Of a stretch of DNA of 64,000 nucleotides, positions 53,087 through 61,720 are shown piece after piece. The translations under genes were made by a program, and so were the position numbers. Numbering within the stretch: the first letter of the stretch is position 1; each line of letters starts with the position of its first letter. The DNA comes from JAIVHA01 sp965367295 (GTDB lineage: Bacteria; Pseudomonadota; Gammaproteobacteria; DSM-19610), in NCBI GenBank assembly GCA_965367295.1, contig CBDUHN010000007.1, forward strand, positions 1 through 64,000, given 5' to 3'. The notes below the pieces were generated by a model. That model was not told the origin of the DNA. It did not search any database and was given only the letters and a program-made list of their open reading frames with translations.

Positions 53087-53116
53087 TGGTCGCGTGCTGA
53101 CGCTGGCTGGGGGCGC

Positions 53117-54307
53117 ATGATGTCGCGCACCGCATGGGTTGCGGTCACCGCCGAGCCCTACCGTATTCTGCTGACCTTCGGCATACTCCAGCTCATCGCC
53201 GCACTGATCTTCTGGAATGCCGAATTGGTCGGACGCCACTTCGGCCTGCAGATGCCAATGGCCCTGCGACTATCGCCCGGCGGGATCCACGGCCTGCTCA
53301 TGCTCTACACGATATTCCCGTTCTTCATCTTCGGCTTTCTGATGACGACATATCCACGCTGGCTGGATGCGCCGCCGGTGCCGCGATCGAGCTATATACC
53401 GGCAGCGCTGCTGCTCGGTACCGGGACACTGGTGTTCTACGCGGGTGTATATGGGGCTGCGATCTTGACGGTGATCGGTATGCTGGTATTGCTGGGCGGA
53501 TATGTGCTTGCCATGCTGGGACTGCTTGAGACCCAGCGCCGTGGACGGATCCATGGTCGGCTCTACGAGCGCTATCTGCACATTGCCCTGCTGCTGGGGG
53601 CAGTCGGCATCCTGCTCGCGGCATTGGCGTTGCATGGGCGCCCGCAGCTCTGGCCGCCAGTACGCACGCTCGGACTTTGGGGGTTCCTGCTACCGGTCCT
53701 GGTGACCATGAGTCATCGCATGCTGCCCTTTCTTACCAGTTGTGTGGCCGGTACCGATCCCGTCAGTCAACCGCGCGGCGGACCGCATGCCATGCTCATT
53801 CTGATTGCCCTCCATGGCCTCCTGGAACTTGCCGGACAACCACGTTGGCTCTGGCTCGTCGACTTTCCCCTGGCACTGATTGCTGCCCATCACCTGCGTT
53901 GCTGGGCTTTCGCCCGCTGCCTGCGCGCCCGGCTGTTGGCAATGCTCCATATCGCCTTCGCCTGGTTCGTTGGCGGCATGCTGCTCTACGGCATCGCTAG
54001 CCTGCTGCTCTTCTTCGGCCAACCCGATCACCTGGGGCGTGCGCCGCTGCATGCTCTGGGCATGGGCTTTGCCCTGGCCATGACGTTCGCGATGATCACG
54101 CGTATTGCGCGGGTGCATATCGGGTTGGCACCGGTTGCCGTTTCATCGGTCTGGCTGGCGTTCTGGGTGCTGAACGGAGCCGTGCTGCTGCGGATCGGGG
54201 CGGAACTGATGTCGTTGAGCGCGGTTACGTCCGTGTCCGGGGTGTTACTCATCACGGCGCTGCTGCTCTGGGCGGTGGACAGTCTGCCCCTGCTGCTGAA
54301 ACACTGA
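53117..54307 (+). CDS. nnrS: NnrS-family membrane protein
   Basis: 396 residues, about 12 membrane helices. The opening EPYRILLTFGILQLIAAL and the middle PFFIFGFLMTTYPRWLDAPP, plus MSHRMLPFLTS and LHALGMGFALAMTFAMITRI, are characteristic of NnrS. NnrS contains haem and copper and protects against nitric oxide. It follows the TetR gene by 30 bases, in the same direction. Confidence 0.9.
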   Translation: MMSRTAWVAVTAEPYRILLTFGILQLIAALIFWNAELVGRHFGLQMPMALRLSPGGIHGLLMLYTIFPFFIFGFLMTTYPRWLDAPPVPRSSYIPAALLLGTGTLVFYAGVYGAAILTVIGMLVLLGGYVLAMLGLLETQRRGRIHGRLYERYLHIALLLGAVGILLAALALHGRPQLWPPVRTLGLWGFLLPVLVTMSHRMLPFLTSCVAGTDPVSQPRGGPHAMLILIALHGLLELAGQPRWLWLVDFPLALIAAHHLRCWAFARCLRARLLAMLHIAFAWFVGGMLLYGIASLLLFFGQPDHLGRAPLHALGMGFALAMTFAMITRIARVHIGLAPVAVSSVWLAFWVLNGAVLLRIGAELMSLSAVTSVSGVLLITALLLWAVDSLPLLLKH

Positions 54308-54335
54308 AATACCAGGAAAGGGACGGCACGCCGCG

Positions 54336-54509
54336 ATGAGCAGTGCCACGTTCTACCAATAGCGTGCAGGATTCGGTGGCGTGGATGCCTCTATGATGAA
54401 GCGGATGAAGGAACTGGAGGATGAGAACCGGCGTCTGAAGCAGCTGTCACCGGTTCCTGGGGCCTACCGACAGGCACGCAGTCGCATGGATAGGCTGTGT
54501 TTGTCATGA
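54336..54509 (+). pseudogene. IS3-family OrfA transposase remnant
   Basis: The frame from ATG 54336 reads SSATFYQ, an in-frame stop, then RAGFGGVDASMMKRMKELED and ENRRLKQL. This is the usual end of IS3-group OrfA (ATFY.W...YGG......L..LE.EN..LK.L). OrfB and the element ends are missing. It lies just beyond nnrS. Confidence 0.75.
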
Positions 54510-54599
54510 CCTATAAGACCTTCATGTCCGGCCCATTTTTCTGGCAGTGGCCATTACGGGGCGTGTAATATCGAAACTAAATACACTCACTGGCTAGCC

Positions 54600-55463
54600 T
54601 TATTTCCCGACACGCGCCTGGCGCAGGGAGCGGAGGCTGCGAATCCAGGGTTTTTCCGCCTGTAATGCCGCGGGCAGTCCGGCGACGGCTGCGCGCGCCG
54701 TGGCAATGTCGGCGTGGCTGCCCCACAGTACCGCATGCCAGGTTGTGCCCTCCCGCGGATAGCTGCAGATCAGAAAGGGACCGGGCAGGGTCTGCCGGGC
54801 GATATAGGCTGCGGCGTCGGTGCGGTCCGGTGAGGACATGAACTGGATGCTGTAGGCCCCGGCCGGCTGGCTGGCGAGCCAGGCATCACAATCAGGCGTG
54901 CCAGGCACAGGGGTGGTGATGCTCGCTCCTGTCGGGGTACCGGCGATCGCTTTGGCGAGGGCTTCCTGGGCCATGGGATGCCCCTGGTCCGCGGCCAGGC
55001 GATACCAGTAGCGGGCCCGTTCCGGGTTCTTCGCGACACCACGGCCATGCAGTAACGAGGTACCGAGGTTGAACTGGGCTGGTGCAAAGCCCTGTTCGGC
55101 GGATTTCTGCCACCAGTGGACGGCCATGCGGTCACTTTGGCGGACCCCCTCGCCATGCTTGTAGGCATTGGCTAGATTGTACTGGGCCTCGGTCATGCCC
55201 TGTTCGGAGGCCCGGTGAAACCAGTAGGCGGATTCGGTCATATCCGCTTCGACGCCCAGTCCCTCGTGAAACAGTGTACCCATGCCAAACTGGGCATGGG
55301 GATCACCGGCCTCTGCCAGGGGATGCCAGATCTGTAGAGCCATCAGATAATTACCCTGTTGGGCGGCGGCCAGACCCAGGGAGAAATCCTGTCCCTGGGC
55401 GGGATTCAGGGTGCTGGCGAACAGCAGTATGGCGGCAAGCGTAGTGGTCAGGGGGCGGGGCAT
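54600..55463 (-). CDS. exported Sel1-repeat protein with SPOR-like end
   Basis: 287 residues from ATG 55463. Signal peptide (ending AQGQ), then four or five Sel1/TPR-like repeats (AGDPHAQFGMGTLFHEGLGV, SAYWFHRASEQGMTEAQYNL and so on, residues about 40-170). The C-terminus from YSIQFMSSPDRTDAAAYIAR resembles a SPOR domain that binds denuded septal peptidoglycan. It stands alone, reading leftwards, divergent from the operon at 55637. Confidence 0.83.
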   Translation of the reverse strand: MPRPLTTTLAAILLFASTLNPAQGQDFSLGLAAAQQGNYLMALQIWHPLAEAGDPHAQFGMGTLFHEGLGVEADMTESAYWFHRASEQGMTEAQYNLANAYKHGEGVRQSDRMAVHWWQKSAEQGFAPAQFNLGTSLLHGRGVAKNPERARYWYRLAADQGHPMAQEALAKAIAGTPTGASITTPVPGTPDCDAWLASQPAGAYSIQFMSSPDRTDAAAYIARQTLPGPFLICSYPREGTTWHAVLWGSHADIATARAAVAGLPAALQAEKPWIRSLRSLRQARVGK

Positions 55464-55636
55464 GGCAAGGCCGGAAGCGTCCTGTTCGGCTATAGTCAGG
55501 TTGCCCAGTATACTGCGCCACGCCGCGGTTGACTGCCCAGGGCGGGCGATTTCCTCCGGCAGGCTCAACAATGCATGCCGCAGGCCGATACCGGTGTTAC
55601 AACATCGCAAGGAATCGCCCGTTGCAAGCCCTTTCC

Positions 55637-57307
55637 ATGAATGTCCTTAAGCCCTCTGAATTTCCCGCGCCGCCGCAGGAGGCTATTCGGATCGTGCATG
55701 CCTGTGCCCAGGCGGATGTCGATGCCCAGGCGCTTGGGGAGATTGTCTCCCATGATCCGGCCCTGGCTGCGGAACTGCTGCGTGTGGCCAACTCGGCCTA
55801 TTTCGGCTTTGCCACCGAAGTACGCTCCATCTCCCGTGCGGTGACGGTGGTGGGGCAGCGTGCGCTGCGCAACCTGGTGCTTTGTATCGCCATGCGCGAT
55901 GCCCTGCGCGCCGATCAGTTGCCAGCCTTTCCGGTTGGAGAATTCTGGGAGTCCGCACTGCGGCGCGCGGTCTGCGCCCGTTGCCTGGCCGGCGCGGTGG
56001 GCCTGGACGAGGAAGAATGCTTTACCGCCGGCTTGTTGCAGGATTTCGGCTTGCTGGTGATGTTTTATTTGATGCCCCACCGGATCAGCGAATGGGAGCG
56101 ACTCAATCAGTCTGCACCGGATGCACGTTATGAACTGGAGTTGCAGCTGTTTCAGAATACCCATGACAAGGTCGGCCAGCAGATGGCGCTTGCCTGGGGA
56201 CTGCCGCAGGAACTCAGCGCAGCGATGGGGTATCACCACGAGCAAGCCCCGGAGGAAAGCCCGGCATCGGTAAAAGCGTTATGCCGGGTCGCCGAATGCG
56301 CCGACTGGATGGCCTCGGTATTCACTGCGGAAGACAAACGGACGGTGGTCCAGGAGTGTCGTGCCCTGTTGGCCGACCGCTTTGATGTGCAGGACCAGCA
56401 GTGCGATCAGCTGCTCGCTCAGGTGAGCGAACGTATGAACGAGGCGGCCAGCGCCTTTGGTTTCACCGTGGGTGAACAGCTGGAATTCGAAGTGGTAATG
56501 CGCGAAGCGAATGTGCGTCTGCTGGAAGAGAACCTCAGCTTCCAGGAGATGAACTGGCAGCTGGAACATATACTGCAGGAACGTGACCGGGTGGCCGCCG
56601 AATTACACCGGGAGCTGGAGCTGGCACGTGAGGTACAGCGCAGCCTGCTGCCGGCGGAGAATCGAGCCCCCCTTGGTGTGGTGGGCCTGAATGTGTCCGC
56701 CAAGGAAGTATCCGGCGATTTTTATGATTTCTACAAGCTGCATACCGGGCAAGTGGCCTTTTGCATCGCCGATGTCTCGGGCAAGGGCATGAATGCAGCG
56801 CTGTTGATGGCCAAGGCCAGCAGCCTGTTTCGCTGTCTCGGCAAAGGGGTGCATGATCCCTCCAAGCTGCTTGCCATGCTGAATCGGGAAATCTTCGAGA
56901 CCTCGATCCGGGGCATGTTCGTGACCATGACCGCCGGTGTATTTGATCCGCAGACGCGTCGCGTACAACTCGCCAATGCCGGTCATCTGCCGGCACTGCA
57001 GATGAACGGTCGTTATCTGGTAAGAGAGTATTCGGCTGGCGCACCACCCCTGGGTATTGCGCCGGAGGCGACGTTTCCCAGTGAGGAATTCCAGTTGGAG
57101 GACCACAGCCTGTATCTATATACTGACGGCCTGCTGGAAGCGCGGATTTCCGAGCGCCGTCGCCTGGAACGCGAAGGACTGCTCGACCTGCTGGCCAAAT
57201 ACAGCGATACGCCGCCGGTGGAGCGCCTGCAGCAGGTGGTCGCCGAAGTAAGACGCGGCCCCGGCGGCATCGAAGATGATCTCACGGTACTGCTGATCGA
57301 AGGTTGA
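55637..57307 (+). CDS. HDOD-PP2C (SpoIIE-type) phosphatase
   Basis: 556 residues from ATG 55637. Residues about 7-220 are an HDOD domain (IVSHDPALAAELLRVANSAY; SISRAVTVVGQRALRNL). A coiled helix (about 285-335) leads to a PP2C/SpoIIE phosphatase domain (345-556). Its metal Asp residues are seen in SGDFYD (361), IADVSGKG (379), YTDGLLEA (497) and IEDDLTVL (547/548). It should dephosphorylate a STAS-type antagonist such as the product of the third gene here. It is the first of seven tightly spaced genes. Confidence 0.88.
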   Translation: MNVLKPSEFPAPPQEAIRIVHACAQADVDAQALGEIVSHDPALAAELLRVANSAYFGFATEVRSISRAVTVVGQRALRNLVLCIAMRDALRADQLPAFPVGEFWESALRRAVCARCLAGAVGLDEEECFTAGLLQDFGLLVMFYLMPHRISEWERLNQSAPDARYELELQLFQNTHDKVGQQMALAWGLPQELSAAMGYHHEQAPEESPASVKALCRVAECADWMASVFTAEDKRTVVQECRALLADRFDVQDQQCDQLLAQVSERMNEAASAFGFTVGEQLEFEVVMREANVRLLEENLSFQEMNWQLEHILQERDRVAAELHRELELAREVQRSLLPAENRAPLGVVGLNVSAKEVSGDFYDFYKLHTGQVAFCIADVSGKGMNAALLMAKASSLFRCLGKGVHDPSKLLAMLNREIFETSIRGMFVTMTAGVFDPQTRRVQLANAGHLPALQMNGRYLVREYSAGAPPLGIAPEATFPSEEFQLEDHSLYLYTDGLLEARISERRRLEREGLLDLLAKYSDTPPVERLQQVVAEVRRGPGGIEDDLTVLLIEG

Positions 57308-57310
57308 ACG

Positions 57311-57733
57311 GTGCTCGAATCCACGGAACCACTTATTGAACTTCGCTTTCCCGCCCAGGCGGACCGTCTCAAACTGCTCCGCAGTGTGGTACGGGATGCC
57401 GCCCGGCATGCCGGCCTGCGCAAACAGGATGCGGACAACGTGGTACTGGCCGTGAATGAAGCTTGCATGAATGTCATCCAGCATGCCTACAAGCATGATC
57501 CCCATGGTGAGATTCGGCTGGGTATCTACCTGGATGAGCGATCACTGGTGTTCCGGCTTCAGGATGATGCGCCCTGTGTCGATGAAAACAAGGTCTGTTC
57601 CCGTGATCTGGACGACATCCGACCCGGCGGGCTGGGGGTGCACTTCATTGAGAACATCATGGACGAATCTGCGTTTCTGAAATGCAGTCCCCAGGGTAAC
57701 CTGTTTCAGATGATCAAATACATTAAGGATTAG
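57311..57733 (+). CDS. RsbW-type serine kinase/anti-sigma-like ATPase
   Basis: 140 residues starting at GTG 57311. The HATPase fold has the N-box NVVLAVNEACMNVIQHAYKH, a D-x-G-like turn (FRLQDDAP) and the G-box RPGGLGVHFI. Such proteins phosphorylate STAS proteins and can bind sigma factors. The next gene encodes a STAS protein, and the one before it a PP2C phosphatase: a complete partner-switching set. It ends on the base where the STAS frame begins. Confidence 0.87.
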   Translation: MLESTEPLIELRFPAQADRLKLLRSVVRDAARHAGLRKQDADNVVLAVNEACMNVIQHAYKHDPHGEIRLGIYLDERSLVFRLQDDAPCVDENKVCSRDLDDIRPGGLGVHFIENIMDESAFLKCSPQGNLFQMIKYIKD

Positions 57734-58077
57734 TGGTGACAAGCATGTCATACCAGGTGGAAGAAAAAGACGGATATGCAGTGGTGCGGCTGACCGGCGA
57801 AGTGGATCTGAGTCGTTCACCGGAGGCGCGCAAGACCATTCTCGGTTGTCTGCAGAAAAAGCGCCCGCTGCTGGTGGACCTGTCGGCAGTGGAATACATC
57901 GACAGTTCCGGCGTGGCCAGCCTGGTGGAAGGTTATCAGCTGTCCCGTACCCAGGAGCTGGACTTCGGCCTCATCGGCGTCAGTGATGCGGCCATGAACG
58001 TGCTGCGACTGGCGCGGCTGGACAAGGTGTTCCCTATCTATGCCTCACTGGAAGATCGGCTGAGTCGCAGCAAGTAA
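57733..58077 (+). CDS. STAS-domain protein (anti-anti-sigma/MlaB-like)
   Basis: 114 residues from GTG 57733, or 110 from ATG 57745. The STAS fold has VVRLTGEVDLSRSPEARKTI and the phosphorylation loop VEYIDSSGVASLVEG; Ser54 (numbered from ATG) is the residue phosphorylated in SpoIIAA-like relatives. In the Mla system a STAS protein (MlaB) binds the ATPase. Lying between the kinase and the transporter permease, this one could serve both purposes. Confidence 0.87.
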   Translation: MVTSMSYQVEEKDGYAVVRLTGEVDLSRSPEARKTILGCLQKKRPLLVDLSAVEYIDSSGVASLVEGYQLSRTQELDFGLIGVSDAAMNVLRLARLDKVFPIYASLEDRLSRSK

Positions 58078-58086
58078 CAGGACTGC

Positions 58087-58881
58087 ATGGCCATACGCGC
58101 ATTCATTGAGGTAACCGGGGAACGTGCCCTGAATGCGGTGGAGGAGGTGGGGTATGCCTGCTCGCTACTGGTCGAAAGTTTCTATTGGTTCCTGATGGGA
58201 CCATTCCTGCATCAGCCGGTACGTCTGCCGGCGGTCATTTCGGAAATGATGAAAATCGGTGTGCTGGCCGTGCCGGTGGTGGCACTGCTGGCCTTTGCCA
58301 ATGGCGCCATGATGGCCATACAGGGGTTGGCAACGCTGGCGGAATTCGATGCCGAGTCCCAAGTGGTGCCGGGCATCGCCTATTCGGTTACCCGGGAATT
58401 CGGGGTGCTCATTGCCGCCATCGTGGTGGCGGGTCGTTCCGGCTCCGCCATCGCCGCACGTATCGGTTCCATGCAAATGTCGCAGGAAGTGGATGCCCTG
58501 CGGGTGATGGGTGTGGAACCGGTGCGGCATCTGGTGGCCCCGGTGTTGCTGGCCATGCTGGTGATGATGCCGGTATTGACGATACTGGCCGATACCGCCG
58601 CCATCATCGGCGGAGGACTCTATACCGGCCTGGTGCTGCAGTTGCCACTGCCGGTATTTATCGAGCGCTGCTTCGAGGTGCTGGACTGGTACGACCTCGC
58701 GCAGGGGCTCTACAAGGGCCTGGTGTTCGGTACGCTGATTGCGCTGATTGCCTGCAGCAACGGTTTTTCCGTCACCGGCGGGTCCGAGGGACTGGGTCGC
58801 GCCACCACCCGTTCGGTGGTCCTGTCCATTGCCGCCATCGTGGTGGCGGACATGATCTTCACCTTTTTCCTGAACCGCTGA
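58087..58881 (+). CDS. MlaE-type lipid ABC transporter permease
   Basis: 264 residues. Five or six helices with the family segments FANGAMMAIQGLATLAEFDA, REFGVLIAAIVVAGRSGSAI and MQMSQEVDALRVMGVEP. MlaE-type permeases move phospholipids between inner membrane and periplasmic carrier. An unusual N-terminal part (about 1-50) precedes the core. Fourth gene of the operon. Confidence 0.9.
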   Translation: MAIRAFIEVTGERALNAVEEVGYACSLLVESFYWFLMGPFLHQPVRLPAVISEMMKIGVLAVPVVALLAFANGAMMAIQGLATLAEFDAESQVVPGIAYSVTREFGVLIAAIVVAGRSGSAIAARIGSMQMSQEVDALRVMGVEPVRHLVAPVLLAMLVMMPVLTILADTAAIIGGGLYTGLVLQLPLPVFIERCFEVLDWYDLAQGLYKGLVFGTLIALIACSNGFSVTGGSEGLGRATTRSVVLSIAAIVVADMIFTFFLNR

Positions 58882-58897
58882 TGGAGACCTCTCAGGG

Positions 58898-59725
58898 ATG
58901 ATGCAGGGAGTTGCACCATTGACCACAGCGGAGGCGGCCATCGAGGTGGAGGAGCTGGTGACCTATTATGGTAGCCGGCGCATCCTCGATGGCATCAACC
59001 TGCGCGTCAACAGTGGTGAGATCATGGTGGTGATGGGGGGGAGTGGGTCCGGAAAATCCACCCTGCTGCGCCACCTGCTGGCGCTGAACCAGCCGGCCGA
59101 GGGGCAGATCCGGCTGTTCGGCAAGGATATCCGTCATGCCTCCTCGGAAGAGATGCACCAGCTGCGGCGGCGCATGGGGGTGTCCTTTCAGGGCGGGGCA
59201 CTGTTCAATTCCCTCAATGTGGAAGAGAACGTGGCCTTTCCGTTACGCGAACATACCCGCCTCGATGACAATACCATCCGCATCATGGCGCGCATGAAGC
59301 TGGAAGTGGTGAATCTGGCCGGCTTCGAAAAACTCATGCCCGACCAACTGTCTGGCGGCATGATCAAGCGCGCCGCGCTGGCGCGCGCCATCGTCATGGA
59401 CCCCAGCCTGTTGTTCTTCGATGAGCCTTCCGCCGGGCTGGACCCGGTGGTGTCGGCCGATCTCGACGAACTGATCCTGCGCCTGCGCGATGCCATGCGG
59501 GTGACCATCGTGGTGGTGACCCATGAACTGGACAGTGCGTTTCGCATCGCCGACCGCATCACGGTGCTGGACCAGGGCAGGATCCTCATCACCGGTACGG
59601 TGGAGGAGGTGCGCAACAGTCCCAACGAGCGGGTGCAGAATCTCCTCAACCGCCGATCCGAAGAGACCGATATCAATCCTGATGAATACATGCAACGCCT
59701 GACCGACGAAATCGCGGGACTATGA
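58898..59725 (+). CDS. MlaF-type ABC transporter ATPase
   Basis: 275 residues. Walker A GGSGSGKST, Q-loop VSFQGGALFNSLNVEENVAF, signature LSGGMIKRAALARA and Walker B LLFFDEPSAGLDPV, with His in VTHELDS. The GGALF...LNVEENV and LSGGMIKR patterns are typical of MlaF-like ATPases. Its end overlaps the MCE gene by four bases. Confidence 0.93.
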   Translation: MMQGVAPLTTAEAAIEVEELVTYYGSRRILDGINLRVNSGEIMVVMGGSGSGKSTLLRHLLALNQPAEGQIRLFGKDIRHASSEEMHQLRRRMGVSFQGGALFNSLNVEENVAFPLREHTRLDDNTIRIMARMKLEVVNLAGFEKLMPDQLSGGMIKRAALARAIVMDPSLLFFDEPSAGLDPVVSADLDELILRLRDAMRVTIVVVTHELDSAFRIADRITVLDQGRILITGTVEEVRNSPNERVQNLLNRRSEETDINPDEYMQRLTDEIAGL

Positions 59726-60666
59726 AACGAGACAATATCAATTACCTGATGGTGGGCAGCACCGTACTGGCGGCCTTTGTACTGTTCCTGTACATCCTGT
59801 TCAAACTTACCGGTGGGGTGGGTGAGAACGATGCCTATCATGTCTATTACAGCAGTGTCAGCGGCCTGAACGAGGGCACGCCGGTCACCTACGAAGGCTA
59901 TAAGGTAGGCTCGGTATCGGCCATTGTTCCTGAACGTGGCGAAGGCGGCACCCGCTACCGGGTCGATGTGCGTATTCGCGATGGCTGGCAGATCCCCGCC
60001 GACAGTATCGCCAGCATCTATTCCGAAGGCCTGCTGGCGGAGACCGTAATCAATATCGAGGAAGGCGAGGGTATCCGCTACCTGAGTCCGGGCGACGAAC
60101 TGCAGGGCCGCCAGGGCGTAGACATGTTTGCCGCGTTGGCGGCGATAGCCGATGATGTTGGTGGCCTGACACGCGATAGTGTGCGCCCTCTGCTGGATAA
60201 CCTGAACAGCCGCATCAGTATGCTGGGTGGCCAGGTCGGTGAACGGTTACCGACCATCCTCGATGGCATGCAGCAACTGGTGGGATCGCTGCAGCAAAGC
60301 GCTGAACGCCTCAACCGGGTGCTGGACAGTGATACCGAGCAGCGGGTCGCCCGCGTCATCGATAACACCGATGAGATGTCCAGTAACCTGCTCACGCTTT
60401 CCGAAGGCCTGCTGGAAGTGCAACAGGAAGCCCGCACCCTGCTCAGCGAGAGTAATGGCATGGTGCTGGATAACCGCGAGGACATGGACAAGGCCATCGA
60501 TGCGCTGCGCCGTTCCCTGGAGGAAGTGGCCTCCTATGCCGACGGCATCCTGCAGAACATGGAAGGTGCCAGCCGCAACATGAATGAATTCAGTCGCCAG
60601 ATCCGCCAGAACCCCGGCCTGCTGCTGGGCGGTAAGGCGCCGCAGGAACAGGGAGTACAACCATGA
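59722..60666 (+). CDS. MlaD-type MCE-domain lipid carrier
   Basis: 314 residues. One N-terminal helix (about 9-28) anchors the MCE domain (about 38-115): YYSSVSGLNEGTPVTYEGYK, VGSVSAIV. A long helical region after 130, rich in Leu and Gln, matches the coiled extension of the larger MCE proteins; it may reach across the periplasm further than E. coli MlaD (183 residues). Overlaps both neighbours by four bases. Confidence 0.9.
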   Translation: MKRDNINYLMVGSTVLAAFVLFLYILFKLTGGVGENDAYHVYYSSVSGLNEGTPVTYEGYKVGSVSAIVPERGEGGTRYRVDVRIRDGWQIPADSIASIYSEGLLAETVINIEEGEGIRYLSPGDELQGRQGVDMFAALAAIADDVGGLTRDSVRPLLDNLNSRISMLGGQVGERLPTILDGMQQLVGSLQQSAERLNRVLDSDTEQRVARVIDNTDEMSSNLLTLSEGLLEVQQEARTLLSESNGMVLDNREDMDKAIDALRRSLEEVASYADGILQNMEGASRNMNEFSRQIRQNPGLLLGGKAPQEQGVQP

Positions 60667-61274
60667 ACAGGAGAGTATGGGTTGGCCTGCTGGTCGTGTT
60701 GTTGAGCGGGTGTGCCGGGTCGGGGCAGGTCCCGGAGGAACACTTCTACCGGCTGGGCACCCTGACGATGACAGCGCCTTATAGCCAACCACCCATCGCG
60801 GGCGTGCTCGAAGTGGAGCGGATGGATGCCTTTGGACTGCTGCGCGATCGCGCCCTGCTATACAGTGCGGCGGCTACTCCGCAGGAACTGCAACGGCATC
60901 ATTATCACTTCTGGGTGGATGCGCCGACGGAACTGATTCGTGACCAGCTGGTACAGTATCTGCGCGATGCGCATGTGGCGAAACTGGTGACGGCAGACCA
61001 TATCGATCAGGATGGCGATATCCGTCTGCGACTGGAGCTGCGTGACTTTTCCCGGCGGCTACAACCCGGCGGCAAAGCCAGTGTGCGGGTGGAGCTGGGA
61101 GTGATCGCCAATCCCAAGGGCAAGGGAATGCCGTTGCTGGTGAAGCGATATGCACATGAGGCGGCGGCGCACGATGGCAGCCCCTCCGCATCCGTGGCGG
61201 CCTTCGATCAGGCATTGGCGCAAATCTATGCGGAAATGCTGGTGGATCTGCTGCAGGCACTGGCCAAGGGATAA
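60663..61274 (+). CDS. PqiC-like ABC-type transport auxiliary lipoprotein
   Basis: 203 residues. Lipobox LLSGCAG, then a beta-rich domain with FYRLGTLTM, EVERMDAFGLLRDRALLYS and a central IRDQLVQYLRDAHV. This is the auxiliary lipoprotein (DUF330/PqiC-type) that accompanies MCE transporters and is sorted to the outer membrane. Last gene of the operon. Confidence 0.85.
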   Translation: MNRRVWVGLLVVLLSGCAGSGQVPEEHFYRLGTLTMTAPYSQPPIAGVLEVERMDAFGLLRDRALLYSAAATPQELQRHHYHFWVDAPTELIRDQLVQYLRDAHVAKLVTADHIDQDGDIRLRLELRDFSRRLQPGGKASVRVELGVIANPKGKGMPLLVKRYAHEAAAHDGSPSASVAAFDQALAQIYAEMLVDLLQALAKG

Positions 61275-61295
61275 GCCGCTCCAGCAATGCCTGTC

Positions 61296-61376
61296 CTGCA
61301 GGTCCGGATTCATTCGGACGCTGCTGGCGTGACAACCCTCTTCGTGAATATCATGCGAATGAATTCGCACCTGCCA
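61296..61376. repeat. pair of inverted palindromic repeats
   Basis: Copies at 61296-61320 (CTGCAGGTCCGGATTCATTC) and 61353-61376 (reversed, GCGAATGAATTCGCACCTGC) face each other with about 30 bases between. Same doublet form as at 37733-37884. They lie between the end of the lipoprotein gene and the small reverse gene. Confidence 0.6.
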
Positions 61377-61390
61377 AGGGCCACCGGCTG

Positions 61391-61606
61391 TTATCCTTGC
61401 GAGCTGTTCCTGGTGATTCGCTGCAGGCTATGCTCCCAGTCCGGGCTCGGTGTTTCCGCTCGCAGCCGGATATTGCGCCCCAGCTCATTCTCGTACCAGC
61501 CGTAATCCCGCTGTAATGGTTCCACTTCGTAGCCCCACCAGGTGCCGTCGGCATCCTGTGCCAGCCAGTGGACCCATGCGGGCAGATCATTCGGAAGCGG
61601 GTTCAT
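61391..61606 (-). CDS. small conserved soluble protein, 71 residues
   Basis: Trp- and Tyr-rich: LPAWVHWLAQDADGTWWGYE, then VEPLQRDYGWYENELGR. This composition and the DxDGxWWGYE segment recur in short gammaproteobacterial proteins of unknown function. No membrane helix. Its neighbours do not suggest a role. Confidence 0.7.
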   Translation of the reverse strand: MNPLPNDLPAWVHWLAQDADGTWWGYEVEPLQRDYGWYENELGRNIRLRAETPSPDWEHSLQRITRNSSQG

Positions 61607-61677
61607 GTCATTGCGGGGAAGATCAATCGCGGAAGATGAGCACCGTTTCTACCGGGACACCTGTAGTTCAGAAGCTC

Positions 61678-61701
61678 CCCGGCAGGACATGGCCTGCCGG
61701 G
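61678..61701 (-). terminator. hairpin after the parvulin lipoprotein gene
   Basis: Perfect 9-bp stem (61678-61686 with 61693-61701) and 6-base loop, 19 bases past the stop of the reverse gene. The T-run that follows on the reverse strand is short, so the strength is moderate. Confidence 0.6.
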
Positions 61702-61720
61702 AGAGTGGATTATGCCGGCT

